Below the pieces are notes generated by a model. The model saw only the letters and a list, made by a program, of their open reading frames with translations, was not told the origin of the DNA and did no database searches. The position numbers and the translations under genes are program-made. Of a stretch of 64,000 nt of DNA, positions 33,459 to 41,506 are shown piece after piece. The stretch comes from JADKFD01 sp050250665 (GTDB lineage: Bacteria > Pseudomonadota > Gammaproteobacteria > Xanthomonadales > SZUA-5), in assembly GCA_050250665.1 (NCBI GenBank), contig JBFWOF010000032.1, positions 1-64,000 on the forward strand. Direction: 5' to 3'. The stretch's first letter is position 1, and every line of letters begins with the position of its first letter.

Positions 33459-34913
33459 TCAGGCCCAGAACGGGTGGTACTGCATCAGCTTGCGCGACTT
33501 GTTGTCGGGGTTCACTGGCTTGATCAGGCCAGCGTCCACGGTCTCCGCGATGATCCGGGATGCCTGTGCCGAATTGCCTTCGGTTATCTGAAAGCGTTGG
33601 CGCAGGCTGGCGTTGGTCAATACCTCGTTGGACACGTACTTGAGGCAAGCGTGCTGGTAGCAGGCCCGCAGGCGGTCATCCTTGCTCATGTCCTTGAGTG
33701 GCAGCCGACGGTAGAGCGTCACCACCATGGCTTGGTCCTTCAGCTCGAAGCGCGGTGCGGGTAGCTGATAGACCTCGACCTGAAACACGACCTTGTCGAT
33801 ACCGCTGCCGCGTTCTTCGCAGATGTTCATGCGGCGCATCAATGCCGCCAGCGATTCGTTTCGTGAGCGCGGTGGCTCGTCCATCATGCGCAGCGTGTCC
33901 ACGAGTGGCCGGCCGGGGTTGGTGATCTCGATTCGGTCGTCGAACAGTTCCACCATCGGGCCGCTGCCGGTCAGGGTGAAGTCCTGGTGGATCAACGCAT
34001 TGGCAACCAGCTCGCGGATGGCCAACTCGGGATAATCGCGAACTTCGCGGCGCAGCGCCTGGCCGATTTCCTCGTTCAGCGGCAGCAGGTTATTGATGTA
34101 ACTGATCGCCGCCTCAAAGCCCAAGGCGTAGCCCTTGTTGCCTGGCGCCTCACGCTCGGTTTGTGTGCGGTTCTTTCCGCGGTACTTCACAACCCGCAGG
34201 CCCTTACGAGCGAGCGAACCGAAATCCGCGAGATTCCGTGCAAACAGGATGGCGCCAAGGTTGGTGATGGCCCAACCATCCAACCCTTCCCGGATCAAAT
34301 GGTCGTTAGCCAGCTTGGCCAGGATGACCGCCGGCGTGACCGGAAGAGGCTGAGCAGTCAGTTCGAAGTAGCGGGGGTAGTCCAGCATTTTGAGGACATC
34401 GGTGGCATCGATGCCTGCCTTGGCAATACCTTGCTCGAAGCGACTGGCGTTCAGCAGTTGCCAGAGCTCACGCTCCTTCTCCGGGTAGTCCTTCAGCAGT
34501 TTGTTCAGGCTGCCCACGCGGATGTACTCGGTGCCGGCAAACTGCACCGGGGTGTGAAGCGCAGCGGGCACTTCCAGCACCACGACGGGATAGCCGCCAC
34601 TCTCGAAGGAATAGAACCGCAGGTCCAGCCGGGGAGTGAGCATGCGCACCAGCCAATGCTCCAGTTCCTCGCCACCCTTGCGCGCGTCGGCGGGGCGGAA
34701 GTTGGTACCGACGACTTCACGGTTGCCATCGCGCACACCCCACACCAGGTAGGCAAAGGGCTCATTGCGCAGGCGCGCGCCGTTGGACATCGCCGATAAC
34801 GTTTGCCCAATCATGTCGGGAGAGTCGTTGTTCTCCTTGAACTCCACCCATTCGCGCTCGCCCTGTAACCGACGCAGGTTGGACAGCAATCGATCCAGTT
34901 GCACCTGATTCAT
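33459..34913 (-). CDS. Schlafen-like AlbA_2 domain ATP-binding protein
   Basis: 484 residues from ATG 34913. The AlbA_2 domain (about 12-130: EREWVEFKENNDSPDMIGQTLSAMSNGARL; YLVWGVRDGNREVVGT) is followed by a GHKL-type ATPase region (IRELVANALIHQDFTLTGSGPMVELFDDRIEITNPG; NICEERGSGIDKVV) and a C-terminal winged helix. Such proteins, often called RecG-like or Schlafen AAA_4, recur in defence islands. ATG overlaps the preceding 143-codon ORF by ATGA. Confidence 0.87.
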   Translation of the reverse strand: MNQVQLDRLLSNLRRLQGEREWVEFKENNDSPDMIGQTLSAMSNGARLRNEPFAYLVWGVRDGNREVVGTNFRPADARKGGEELEHWLVRMLTPRLDLRFYSFESGGYPVVVLEVPAALHTPVQFAGTEYIRVGSLNKLLKDYPEKERELWQLLNASRFEQGIAKAGIDATDVLKMLDYPRYFELTAQPLPVTPAVILAKLANDHLIREGLDGWAITNLGAILFARNLADFGSLARKGLRVVKYRGKNRTQTEREAPGNKGYALGFEAAISYINNLLPLNEEIGQALRREVRDYPELAIRELVANALIHQDFTLTGSGPMVELFDDRIEITNPGRPLVDTLRMMDEPPRSRNESLAALMRRMNICEERGSGIDKVVFQVEVYQLPAPRFELKDQAMVVTLYRRLPLKDMSKDDRLRACYQHACLKYVSNEVLTNASLRQRFQITEGNSAQASRIIAETVDAGLIKPVNPDNKSRKLMQYHPFWA

Positions 34914-35341
34914 GTCAATGCCTTGTCGTGCGGCAGCATAGCCACGCATTCGGGGGTGCCGTCGGATTTGAGGCGGCGGCGCAGGTAGACGCCGGCGGTG
35001 GTGGCGACTTCGCTGGTGGCCTTGGGGACGCTGATACGGGCGACGGTGACGCCGTTGACGGCGATGGACTCGACGCTGACCGCCAGCGACGGCGACGTGC
35101 GCGCGGCGATCAGGGCGGCGAGGCCGGTGAGGGATCGGTGATCGGGGTGCAGACCGCTGGCGGTGCCGTCATCTTCGACGCCAAGCCACAGTTCGCCGCC
35201 CTCGGTGTTGGCCAGGCACACAAGCGCTTCGGCCAGATCGTCGTCCGACAGCCGCTGCGTGTCGCGCTTGAACTCGATGGTTAGCGTTTCCTTGGCTGGC
35301 AGCGAGGCGGCGGTCATGGCGGTTGGCGCCTGGGTGGTCAT
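34910..35341 (-). CDS. truncated AlbA_2 (Schlafen-like) protein
   Basis: 143 residues containing only the AlbA_2 domain (ETLTIEFKRDTQRLSDDDLAEALVCLANTEGGELWLGVEDDGTASGL...TAGVYLRRRLKSDGTPECVAMLPHD). Full-length relatives continue into an ATPase and winged helices; here the frame stops after PHDKALT. The missing C-terminus is probably the remnant at 32845-33357. It overlaps hsdS upstream and the complete AlbA_2 gene downstream, both by ATGA, so it may still be expressed as a single-domain protein. Confidence 0.75.
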   Translation of the reverse strand: MTTQAPTAMTAASLPAKETLTIEFKRDTQRLSDDDLAEALVCLANTEGGELWLGVEDDGTASGLHPDHRSLTGLAALIAARTSPSLAVSVESIAVNGVTVARISVPKATSEVATTAGVYLRRRLKSDGTPECVAMLPHDKALT

Positions 35342-36666
35342 GCGGGTGCTGAGTTGGCTTCGAGCAGCGGGGTGACGCGGACGCGGCCGGTTAGGAGGTC
35401 GTCCATAAGGCCCAACTTCAACTGATTTAGTGCTCGAAAATTTTTAGTCTCGGCGTGTACACGAGCGCTCAATTGGTCCATGACCTCGCTCGCTTGCGAT
35501 TGCTCGTTTGCGGGTGGGATCGGTACCACAATGGATCCAATCAACTCGACCCCGAGTGTTGGTACGCCCGAATTTGAGTTCATGCGCTGGCGAATTCCGC
35601 CCAGGAAAACCGAGGAGCGGGCTAACCAGAGAATCCACTTTTGATCAATGGCAGCCGACCGCGACTTGAGCATTACCACCGTGTGACTGAACACTTTCGC
35701 TTCATCGCCGTAACGCCGTGCGAGGCCGATTCTCCCTTTTCGCGCGAAGACGACATCGTCAGGCAAGAAGTCACATCTTCGCCTCTGCGCGATGTACACC
35801 GATTGCGGCATCTGTTTGGCCTGAGCGAGATCAAATCCGTCCTCCCCATCGAAGTTCTCTGTAGAGCAGATCGGGACACCTTCCTGCTGTTCTACCGGGT
35901 AGCGATGACTTGGGTTTGGATCGATAACGTCAACTTCTGAATTGACGGTGCCGACTCGCCAATCGACCGGAATCCACCCCAGCGGCGAATCCTTGTAGAG
36001 ATGAGGCGCTTGGGATTGGGGTGGGCGCAGTTCGCCGTTGGCGTCGATGCCGCGGGTCAGCAGGTCGTGCAGCAGCCCCTGCTTGACCAGCTTGAGCTTC
36101 TCGATGATCGCCTCGGTTTGTCGGATGGTGGCGTCGAGGGTGTCCAGCACCTCTGCAATCGCGGCACGCTCCAGCAGATCTCTCGGGTAAGCGACCCGCA
36201 TTATCTCAACATCAGCGAGATTCAGGCCGGGCTGAGCCGAGCCTTTGGTGAATCGAGCCACTTCTCGCCTGAAAAATGCCGACCGAAGAAAGTGAAGGAA
36301 GTACCGGCTCTTCAAATCGGGACGAAGCGCTATGCGCGCCGTTGTCTGCGTTAAGTTCGCGCCGTCCAAATTGTTCGGCACTTCAGCAGTTGTACCGACA
36401 TATCCAACAATCGACATCAACAGGTCGCCGCCCCGCACGCTTGCGCGAGAAAAGCTCGCGGCGAGTCGCGGGTCAACATGGTAAAGACCTTCAGTTCTTA
36501 CTGTGCCGCTACTGTAGTCCTGCCCGCGGATCATCGGGATACCATGTTCCGAATCGAAGCGGCGTCCCGGCTGCACGATGCCGTACGTGATCGCGCGCGA
36601 TGGATCGACGATCTCCTTGATAGCCGCGCGCATCCAGTCAGCAGGAAAATCTGTCTCGTCAGACAT
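35338..36666 (-). CDS. hsdS: type I restriction-modification specificity subunit
   Basis: 442 residues from ATG 36666, overlapping the hsdM stop by 8 bp. Two target-recognition domains (about 15-165 and 220-390) are separated by conserved helical spacers (AEVLDTLDATIRQTEAIIEKLKLVKQGLLHDLLTRGID; the C-terminal counterpart is RVHAETKNFRALNQLKLGLMDDLLTGRV). It sets the bipartite DNA recognition site for both HsdM and HsdR. No repeats indicating shuffling are seen here. Confidence 0.93.
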   Translation of the reverse strand: MSDETDFPADWMRAAIKEIVDPSRAITYGIVQPGRRFDSEHGIPMIRGQDYSSGTVRTEGLYHVDPRLAASFSRASVRGGDLLMSIVGYVGTTAEVPNNLDGANLTQTTARIALRPDLKSRYFLHFLRSAFFRREVARFTKGSAQPGLNLADVEIMRVAYPRDLLERAAIAEVLDTLDATIRQTEAIIEKLKLVKQGLLHDLLTRGIDANGELRPPQSQAPHLYKDSPLGWIPVDWRVGTVNSEVDVIDPNPSHRYPVEQQEGVPICSTENFDGEDGFDLAQAKQMPQSVYIAQRRRCDFLPDDVVFARKGRIGLARRYGDEAKVFSHTVVMLKSRSAAIDQKWILWLARSSVFLGGIRQRMNSNSGVPTLGVELIGSIVVPIPPANEQSQASEVMDQLSARVHAETKNFRALNQLKLGLMDDLLTGRVRVTPLLEANSAPA

Positions 36667-39112
36667 AGCGAAGTCCGGCAAGGAATCCTTGCAGTGCGCC
36701 AGACGCAGCGCTTCGCTTGACTTCTATTTCGGCGAGATTCACCGAGTACTTATCCCACCACCCCTCAAACCCCGCGACCACCTGCTGCCTCTGCGCACTG
36801 ACATAGCGCTCCAGAATCGTTTGCATGTCGCTGCGCAAGATCGCCAGCAACAGCGCTGCTGCGCCAGCCTCATCCAGCGCATCGACCGCCTGATTCAGCC
36901 GCTGGGCGAAGCTCTGCTGCGCCGTTTTGATGTCCTTCTTCAGCGCCGTCAGTTGTCGCTTCCATTCCTTCAATTGTGCCTCGTCGACTGCCGGCTCGTC
37001 GTCGTTGGTCTCGGCTTCGTCGCCCGCATCGCTGGGCTTGTCTGGCGTGGCTGCCTTGATCTGGCTGTCGATCTCAGCCTTTCGCGCTTCCAGGTCGGCC
37101 TGTGCGGCGACGAAATCGGCCATCAGGAACTGCACCAACTTATGGTCGAGCGGCTTGTCTTTGGCCTGTTCGTCGTCCATCGCGGTAAGAATGCTGGTGC
37201 GCCAGGCATCGATCACGCCTATGGCGCTGCGCGCCATCAGCGTCATGAATTCGTATTTGGCGGCGTCCCAGAAGCCGGCGACGATGCCGCGGACTTGATA
37301 GCGGCTGAGCACGCCGACGGGCTCCAGCGCGGCACTGAAGCTGTGCAGCAAGTCATTGCGCAGGCCTACAAAGCTGGGCGCGCCGGCCAGCGCAGTGATG
37401 CGTGGGCTGTGCGCTTGCCACCAGACCTCGAAGGCCTCACGCAGGGATTGCTCGCGAGCGAGCAATCCCGAGTTTGATTCGACAGCGGGTTTGATCGATT
37501 GGCGCGTGCTCAGCTCTGGGCGGAAATCGAAGTAGTCGGCGTCGCGCTCGATGAATAGCGCCATCGGATCGATGCCGTGCGCGCTGAACAGTGGGGCCTT
37601 AGCTGCCACTTCGGCTTTCGGCACGCCGCCGAGCAGGTGCGCGCGCACATCGTGCGGTTCGGGCGGTGGTGCGTTGTCGGCGTAGCGACGAATGTTGAGG
37701 TTGTAGTCGTTCTCGCCCAGCGTGGCGTTGCTGACAATCGCACTGAAACCCGGCACTTCGACAAAGCCCTCGAAGGTGTTGACGATCTTCTCGATGTGCT
37801 CGGGCAGCAGATAGTTCTGCGCGCGGCCCTCGAAATACTCGCGGTCGGCATTGATGAACAACACTTTGCCCTGGCGCTCGGCGGCCTTGCCGCTGCGATT
37901 GCCGCGGCGCTGGCGCATCACCAGCACGCAGGCGGGGATGCCGGTGCCGTAGAACAGATTCGCGGGCAGGCCGATCACCGCTTCCAGCAGGTCGGCCTTG
38001 ATCATTGCTGCACGGATGGTGCGCTCCTCACCACCGCGGAACAGCACGCCGTGCGGCATCACCGTCGCCACCATGCCGCCGTCAGACGTTACCCCGACCA
38101 TATGCTGCAGGAACATCAGATCGGCCTTCTTGCTGCCGAGCGGCACCTGGCCGTAGCGGAAGCGCTCAGGGTGTTTGGGTCGGAAAACCGGCTGGCCCTG
38201 ACGATCGGTGTCGGCGGTGCCCCAGTTGATCGAGAACGGCGGATTGGAGAGCACGCGGTCGAAACGCATCAGCTCACCGCCTTCCACGTGCTGCGGTTCA
38301 GCCAGGGTGTCGTCGTTGCGCAGATCGGCCGAGCTGATGCCGTGCAGCAGCATGTTCATCTTGGCAATCGACCACACCGTGCCGTTGGCCTCCTGCCCGC
38401 ACAGGTCCGCGCGGGTGCCATCGCCACCGTGCTCGTCGATGTACTCCTTGGCCAGGATCAACATGCCGCCAGAGCCCACACAGGGGTCGTAAATGCTGTG
38501 CTGTTGCTCCGGCTTGATCAGCCGCACCATCATCCTCACCACCGAACGCGGCGTGTAGAACTCGCCACCCTTCTTGCCGGCCGAGTCTGCGAACTCGCCA
38601 ATCAGATACTCGTAAGCCGCACCCAGCAGGTCCGGAAACTCGAAATCCTCATTGCGCAGCCGGTGGATGCTGAAGTGGCTGATCAACTGGCGCAGCTTGA
38701 TGTCCGGGATCTTGCCCTGGCCCACCTTGCGCGAGAAATCGATGTGCTCCAGCACCTCAGACAGACTGGCGTTGTTACTCTCCAGCCCACCCAGTGCCTT
38801 GTTCAGAAAGCCACCAACATCGTGGTGTGCTTCGTTGACCAGATAGTTCCAGCGCGATGTGGGCGGAACGTAGAAGGATTGCCCATACCAACGCTTGTTT
38901 TCAGCCGCGAACACCGCATCGGGCTGATCCAGGCCCCTTGCCCGTTCCTGCGCGATGACTTGCTCACGCCGCTGCTCGAACACATCCGAACAACGCTTCA
39001 GGAACAACATCCCGAAGATGTATTCCTTGAACTCCGAGGCATCCATCTTGCCGCGCAGGATGTCTGCGGCCTTGAACAGATGGCGTTCGAGTTGGGGGAG
39101 GGTCAGGGGCAT
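36659..39112 (-). CDS. hsdM: type I restriction-modification methyltransferase subunit
   Basis: 817 residues. An N-terminal HsdM helical domain (LERHLFKAADILRGKMDASEFKEYIFGMLFLKRCSD) precedes the N6-adenine methyltransferase core, with the SAM-binding motif DPCVGSGGML near 210 and the catalytic NPPF near 290. It is about 300 residues longer than classical HsdM. The extension (from about 510) includes an acidic linker and coiled coil (EAQLKEWKRQLTALKKDIKTAQQSFAQRLNQAVDAL). First gene of the operon; it methylates the site set by HsdS. Confidence 0.94.
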   Translation of the reverse strand: MPLTLPQLERHLFKAADILRGKMDASEFKEYIFGMLFLKRCSDVFEQRREQVIAQERARGLDQPDAVFAAENKRWYGQSFYVPPTSRWNYLVNEAHHDVGGFLNKALGGLESNNASLSEVLEHIDFSRKVGQGKIPDIKLRQLISHFSIHRLRNEDFEFPDLLGAAYEYLIGEFADSAGKKGGEFYTPRSVVRMMVRLIKPEQQHSIYDPCVGSGGMLILAKEYIDEHGGDGTRADLCGQEANGTVWSIAKMNMLLHGISSADLRNDDTLAEPQHVEGGELMRFDRVLSNPPFSINWGTADTDRQGQPVFRPKHPERFRYGQVPLGSKKADLMFLQHMVGVTSDGGMVATVMPHGVLFRGGEERTIRAAMIKADLLEAVIGLPANLFYGTGIPACVLVMRQRRGNRSGKAAERQGKVLFINADREYFEGRAQNYLLPEHIEKIVNTFEGFVEVPGFSAIVSNATLGENDYNLNIRRYADNAPPPEPHDVRAHLLGGVPKAEVAAKAPLFSAHGIDPMALFIERDADYFDFRPELSTRQSIKPAVESNSGLLAREQSLREAFEVWWQAHSPRITALAGAPSFVGLRNDLLHSFSAALEPVGVLSRYQVRGIVAGFWDAAKYEFMTLMARSAIGVIDAWRTSILTAMDDEQAKDKPLDHKLVQFLMADFVAAQADLEARKAEIDSQIKAATPDKPSDAGDEAETNDDEPAVDEAQLKEWKRQLTALKKDIKTAQQSFAQRLNQAVDALDEAGAAALLLAILRSDMQTILERYVSAQRQQVVAGFEGWWDKYSVNLAEIEVKRSAASGALQGFLAGLRYV

Positions 39113-39431
39113 CTAGGATTTCGTCTGGTGCCATGGGACGACAGAGCATAGCCGCCGATCGTCGGTCAGAGGGCGGGCGCTACGACTCGATCGCCTGCGT
39201 CGGCATCTGCAAACACGATTCCGGACAGGTGCTTCGTGGCAGCGGCTGCGCCCGTCTCAACGGGTGATATCTGGCTGTCGCCCAATGCCCTGACCAATCA
39301 TCGATCGAACCCCGATTCGCAGGCGCGAATCCGCGCACACTGGCCATGTACGCCACCTGTGAGGGAGCCAGTCGCCTTGAATCACGCACGGTACGGCGCA
39401 GACTGAGGCCGGCGACCAAAGGAAGCACCAC
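39113..39431. other. divergent intergenic region between hsdM and the second 516-residue gene
   Basis: 319 bp with no gene. It must hold the start signals of the leftward hsdM operon. The last 55 bp (from 39377) belong to the long direct repeat shared with copy 1. I see no clear promoter boxes or hairpins. Confidence 0.5.
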
Positions 39432-40982
39432 ATGAATCCGGATTTGATGCTGACTCTCGATTTCGGCGAAGTCGGCTACCACTACAACCGCGAACCGTTC
39501 TGCGTGCGCCTGGACGCGGAGGCGCTAGAAACGCTGATTGCCGACGCTTGCAATGCCTATCGGGTGTATGAGCTGACTTTGATCCAGCGTCCCGGCGACG
39601 TCTGGGACTACGTGCATGTGGTTCCAGAGGCGGTACCGGGCCGGGTGGCCGAACGGCTGGAAACGGCGCGCGCCGACGCCATGCCCCGATTAGCGAAGGT
39701 GCACCCGTGGCCCGAGGGGAAGGTCGCGTTCGCGGTGTTCGACAAGTTCTTTTACTACGCCTGGGACGACACCGAGCCCGATTCCGAGGCGTGGCTGGGG
39801 GCGCGCGGCTCTGACAGGGTGGTCGCATTTGCCGATCGCCTGTTTGCCACAGCGCAGGCAGCGCTGGCGAAACTGGAAGAGGGTGATCCGCTGATGCGCC
39901 ATGAGCTGCATCTGGCGCGAACGCATCGGCATTGGTGCAGTCATGAGGGTTTCGAAACGGTTGTCGAACGGTTTCGAAACCCTTTGCATACGCCAAAGCC
40001 GCCCGCACACTCACCCGGCTACTACGACCATCTGGAGGCCTTGCTGCGAGATCCTGATCTGGTGTCGGTGGCCTATCGCGGCAGGGGAGACTGGCCGCTG
40101 ATGCGTCTGCTGTGCGCCGAGCAGCGTCGTCGCGTCGACGCCACCGGGCATTCGCAGATACACGCGTTGCATCTGAGCGCATCGACGGACTACCGAGCGG
40201 GTGTCGATGCCTGGGACGGCCGCATCTGGTTCTTCTCGGAGGGCCTGGCGCATGGTGATCTGCTGATCGACGGCCCAGGACACAACGGGGTATCGGCGAA
40301 ACAGCTGATCGAGAAGTACCGGCGGCGGCCGCAGGTGGTGCTGACGGATGCGGCGGATTTCGAGATTGACGGATATTCCCGCGAAATCGGTGATGGCTGG
40401 ACGGTGTTCCGGCGCAGCGAACCCCGCTCCCGGCGCCAGAACATGGAGCTGATCGCCAGCCGCCGACAGCCGGATGACAAGCCCGTGATCCAGTTCGAAG
40501 GCGAGGGCTCTTCCGTTTATCCATTCGATCGCGGGCTGATCGTGCTGGGTGATGGTTTGTCGGCTGCTGCGATCAGCGCAGTAACGACGCTGATCCAGGC
40601 ATGGCGGGACCGAGACGGTGAGCTGTTGATCATCGCCACTGGCGAGATCTCGAAGTGGTCGGAGGCTGGCATCGATGGCCCCTTTCAGGTCCCTGATACC
40701 CTCCATGCCGACAGCGAAGCGGAGCAGGCCAATTGGGTCAGCGGTTTGCTACGCGACAAGCAGACATGGACTGATGTGGCGATGCTGCTCGGCGCGCCGG
40801 AGTGGATCGCGCGAAGCATCCATGCCGCGCTGGCGAGTGGCACCCGGCCTTGGGCACCATGGATTGTGCAGACTGACGGCATCGTCGGCGCGCGCGTCGA
40901 TCTGGTGCTGGATGCGGATCCTGCCATCCAACTGAGTGATCCCTTCGAACGGGCGAGTGTCTGCAAGCCGCTACTGCGATAG
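39377..40982. repeat. long direct repeat, copy 2
   Basis: Partner of 371-1982, in the same orientation. Similarity begins abruptly at TTGAATCACGCACGG 55 bp before the start codon and fades in the last 20 codons. The flanking sequences are unrelated, so the gene with its leader was copied as a unit. Confidence 0.85.
39432..40982 (+). CDS. conserved 516-residue protein of unknown function, copy 2
   Basis: It has the same length and start context (AAAGGA upstream) as the gene at 426. Differences cluster in residues of about 186-240 (for example PAHSPGYYDHLEALLRDPDLV here against SAHSPDYYRQLESLLGDPELV there) and in the last 20 residues; elsewhere the proteins differ at only scattered positions. 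The inverted DNA repeat is retained at 39947-39982. It lies divergent from the type I restriction operon. Function unknown; maintenance of both frames implies selection or very recent duplication. Confidence 0.8.
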   Translation: MNPDLMLTLDFGEVGYHYNREPFCVRLDAEALETLIADACNAYRVYELTLIQRPGDVWDYVHVVPEAVPGRVAERLETARADAMPRLAKVHPWPEGKVAFAVFDKFFYYAWDDTEPDSEAWLGARGSDRVVAFADRLFATAQAALAKLEEGDPLMRHELHLARTHRHWCSHEGFETVVERFRNPLHTPKPPAHSPGYYDHLEALLRDPDLVSVAYRGRGDWPLMRLLCAEQRRRVDATGHSQIHALHLSASTDYRAGVDAWDGRIWFFSEGLAHGDLLIDGPGHNGVSAKQLIEKYRRRPQVVLTDAADFEIDGYSREIGDGWTVFRRSEPRSRRQNMELIASRRQPDDKPVIQFEGEGSSVYPFDRGLIVLGDGLSAAAISAVTTLIQAWRDRDGELLIIATGEISKWSEAGIDGPFQVPDTLHADSEAEQANWVSGLLRDKQTWTDVAMLLGAPEWIARSIHAALASGTRPWAPWIVQTDGIVGARVDLVLDADPAIQLSDPFERASVCKPLLR

Positions 40983-41506
40983 CTGCGACACGGGGCAGGA
41001 CTTGCGGCCGGACTCTTCGGTTCTCAATTGGATGCGAATAGCCGTAGTGAGTGACAGCTGATGATCGACTTGCCCCGCTGATGATGTGCGGGCGCTTGTC
41101 CTGTGTGCGGCTCACGTGCGGCCCGCGTTCCGTCCTCTCGAGCACCATGGCCGTCCAAGTCCGGGATCGCCTCAGCCACACGATCAGGCAGACGAACCGC
41201 GTCTCTCGTCGTGCCAACCAGCCCGCAGCAAGCATCGGAGATTGAAAAGGGGTCTGATGCCCATTGGTGCGTGTAGTGGAATGCTTGCCGCGACCTGCCG
41301 TCTGACTGCTTTTGCTGTTCCCAAAAGCGTCTTGGTCCAGCTCATGATTGCCCGAAATTCCTTTTGGGATGACGCGCTGTCTCCGCGCTTCTTGGCGAAA
41401 TGGCCCAATGGAATATTCCGTGCGCAAGAGGGCTTTGAATATCTTATCTTTGGCGCCCCGCCGTGACCTTGTACCGGCACAATCGCGCTGATGGAGCGCT
41501 CTGTAA
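40983..41506. other. intergenic stretch upstream of plsB
   Basis: About 520 bp without a convincing gene: frames here are short and of low-complexity composition. It lies between the accessory island and the lipid cluster. It presumably holds the plsB promoter, but I cannot place it. Confidence 0.5.

Noticed and set aside
41086..41466. A 126-codon plus-strand frame upstream of plsB.
   Set aside because: No ribosome site, low-complexity start and no family-like pattern; treated as intergenic.
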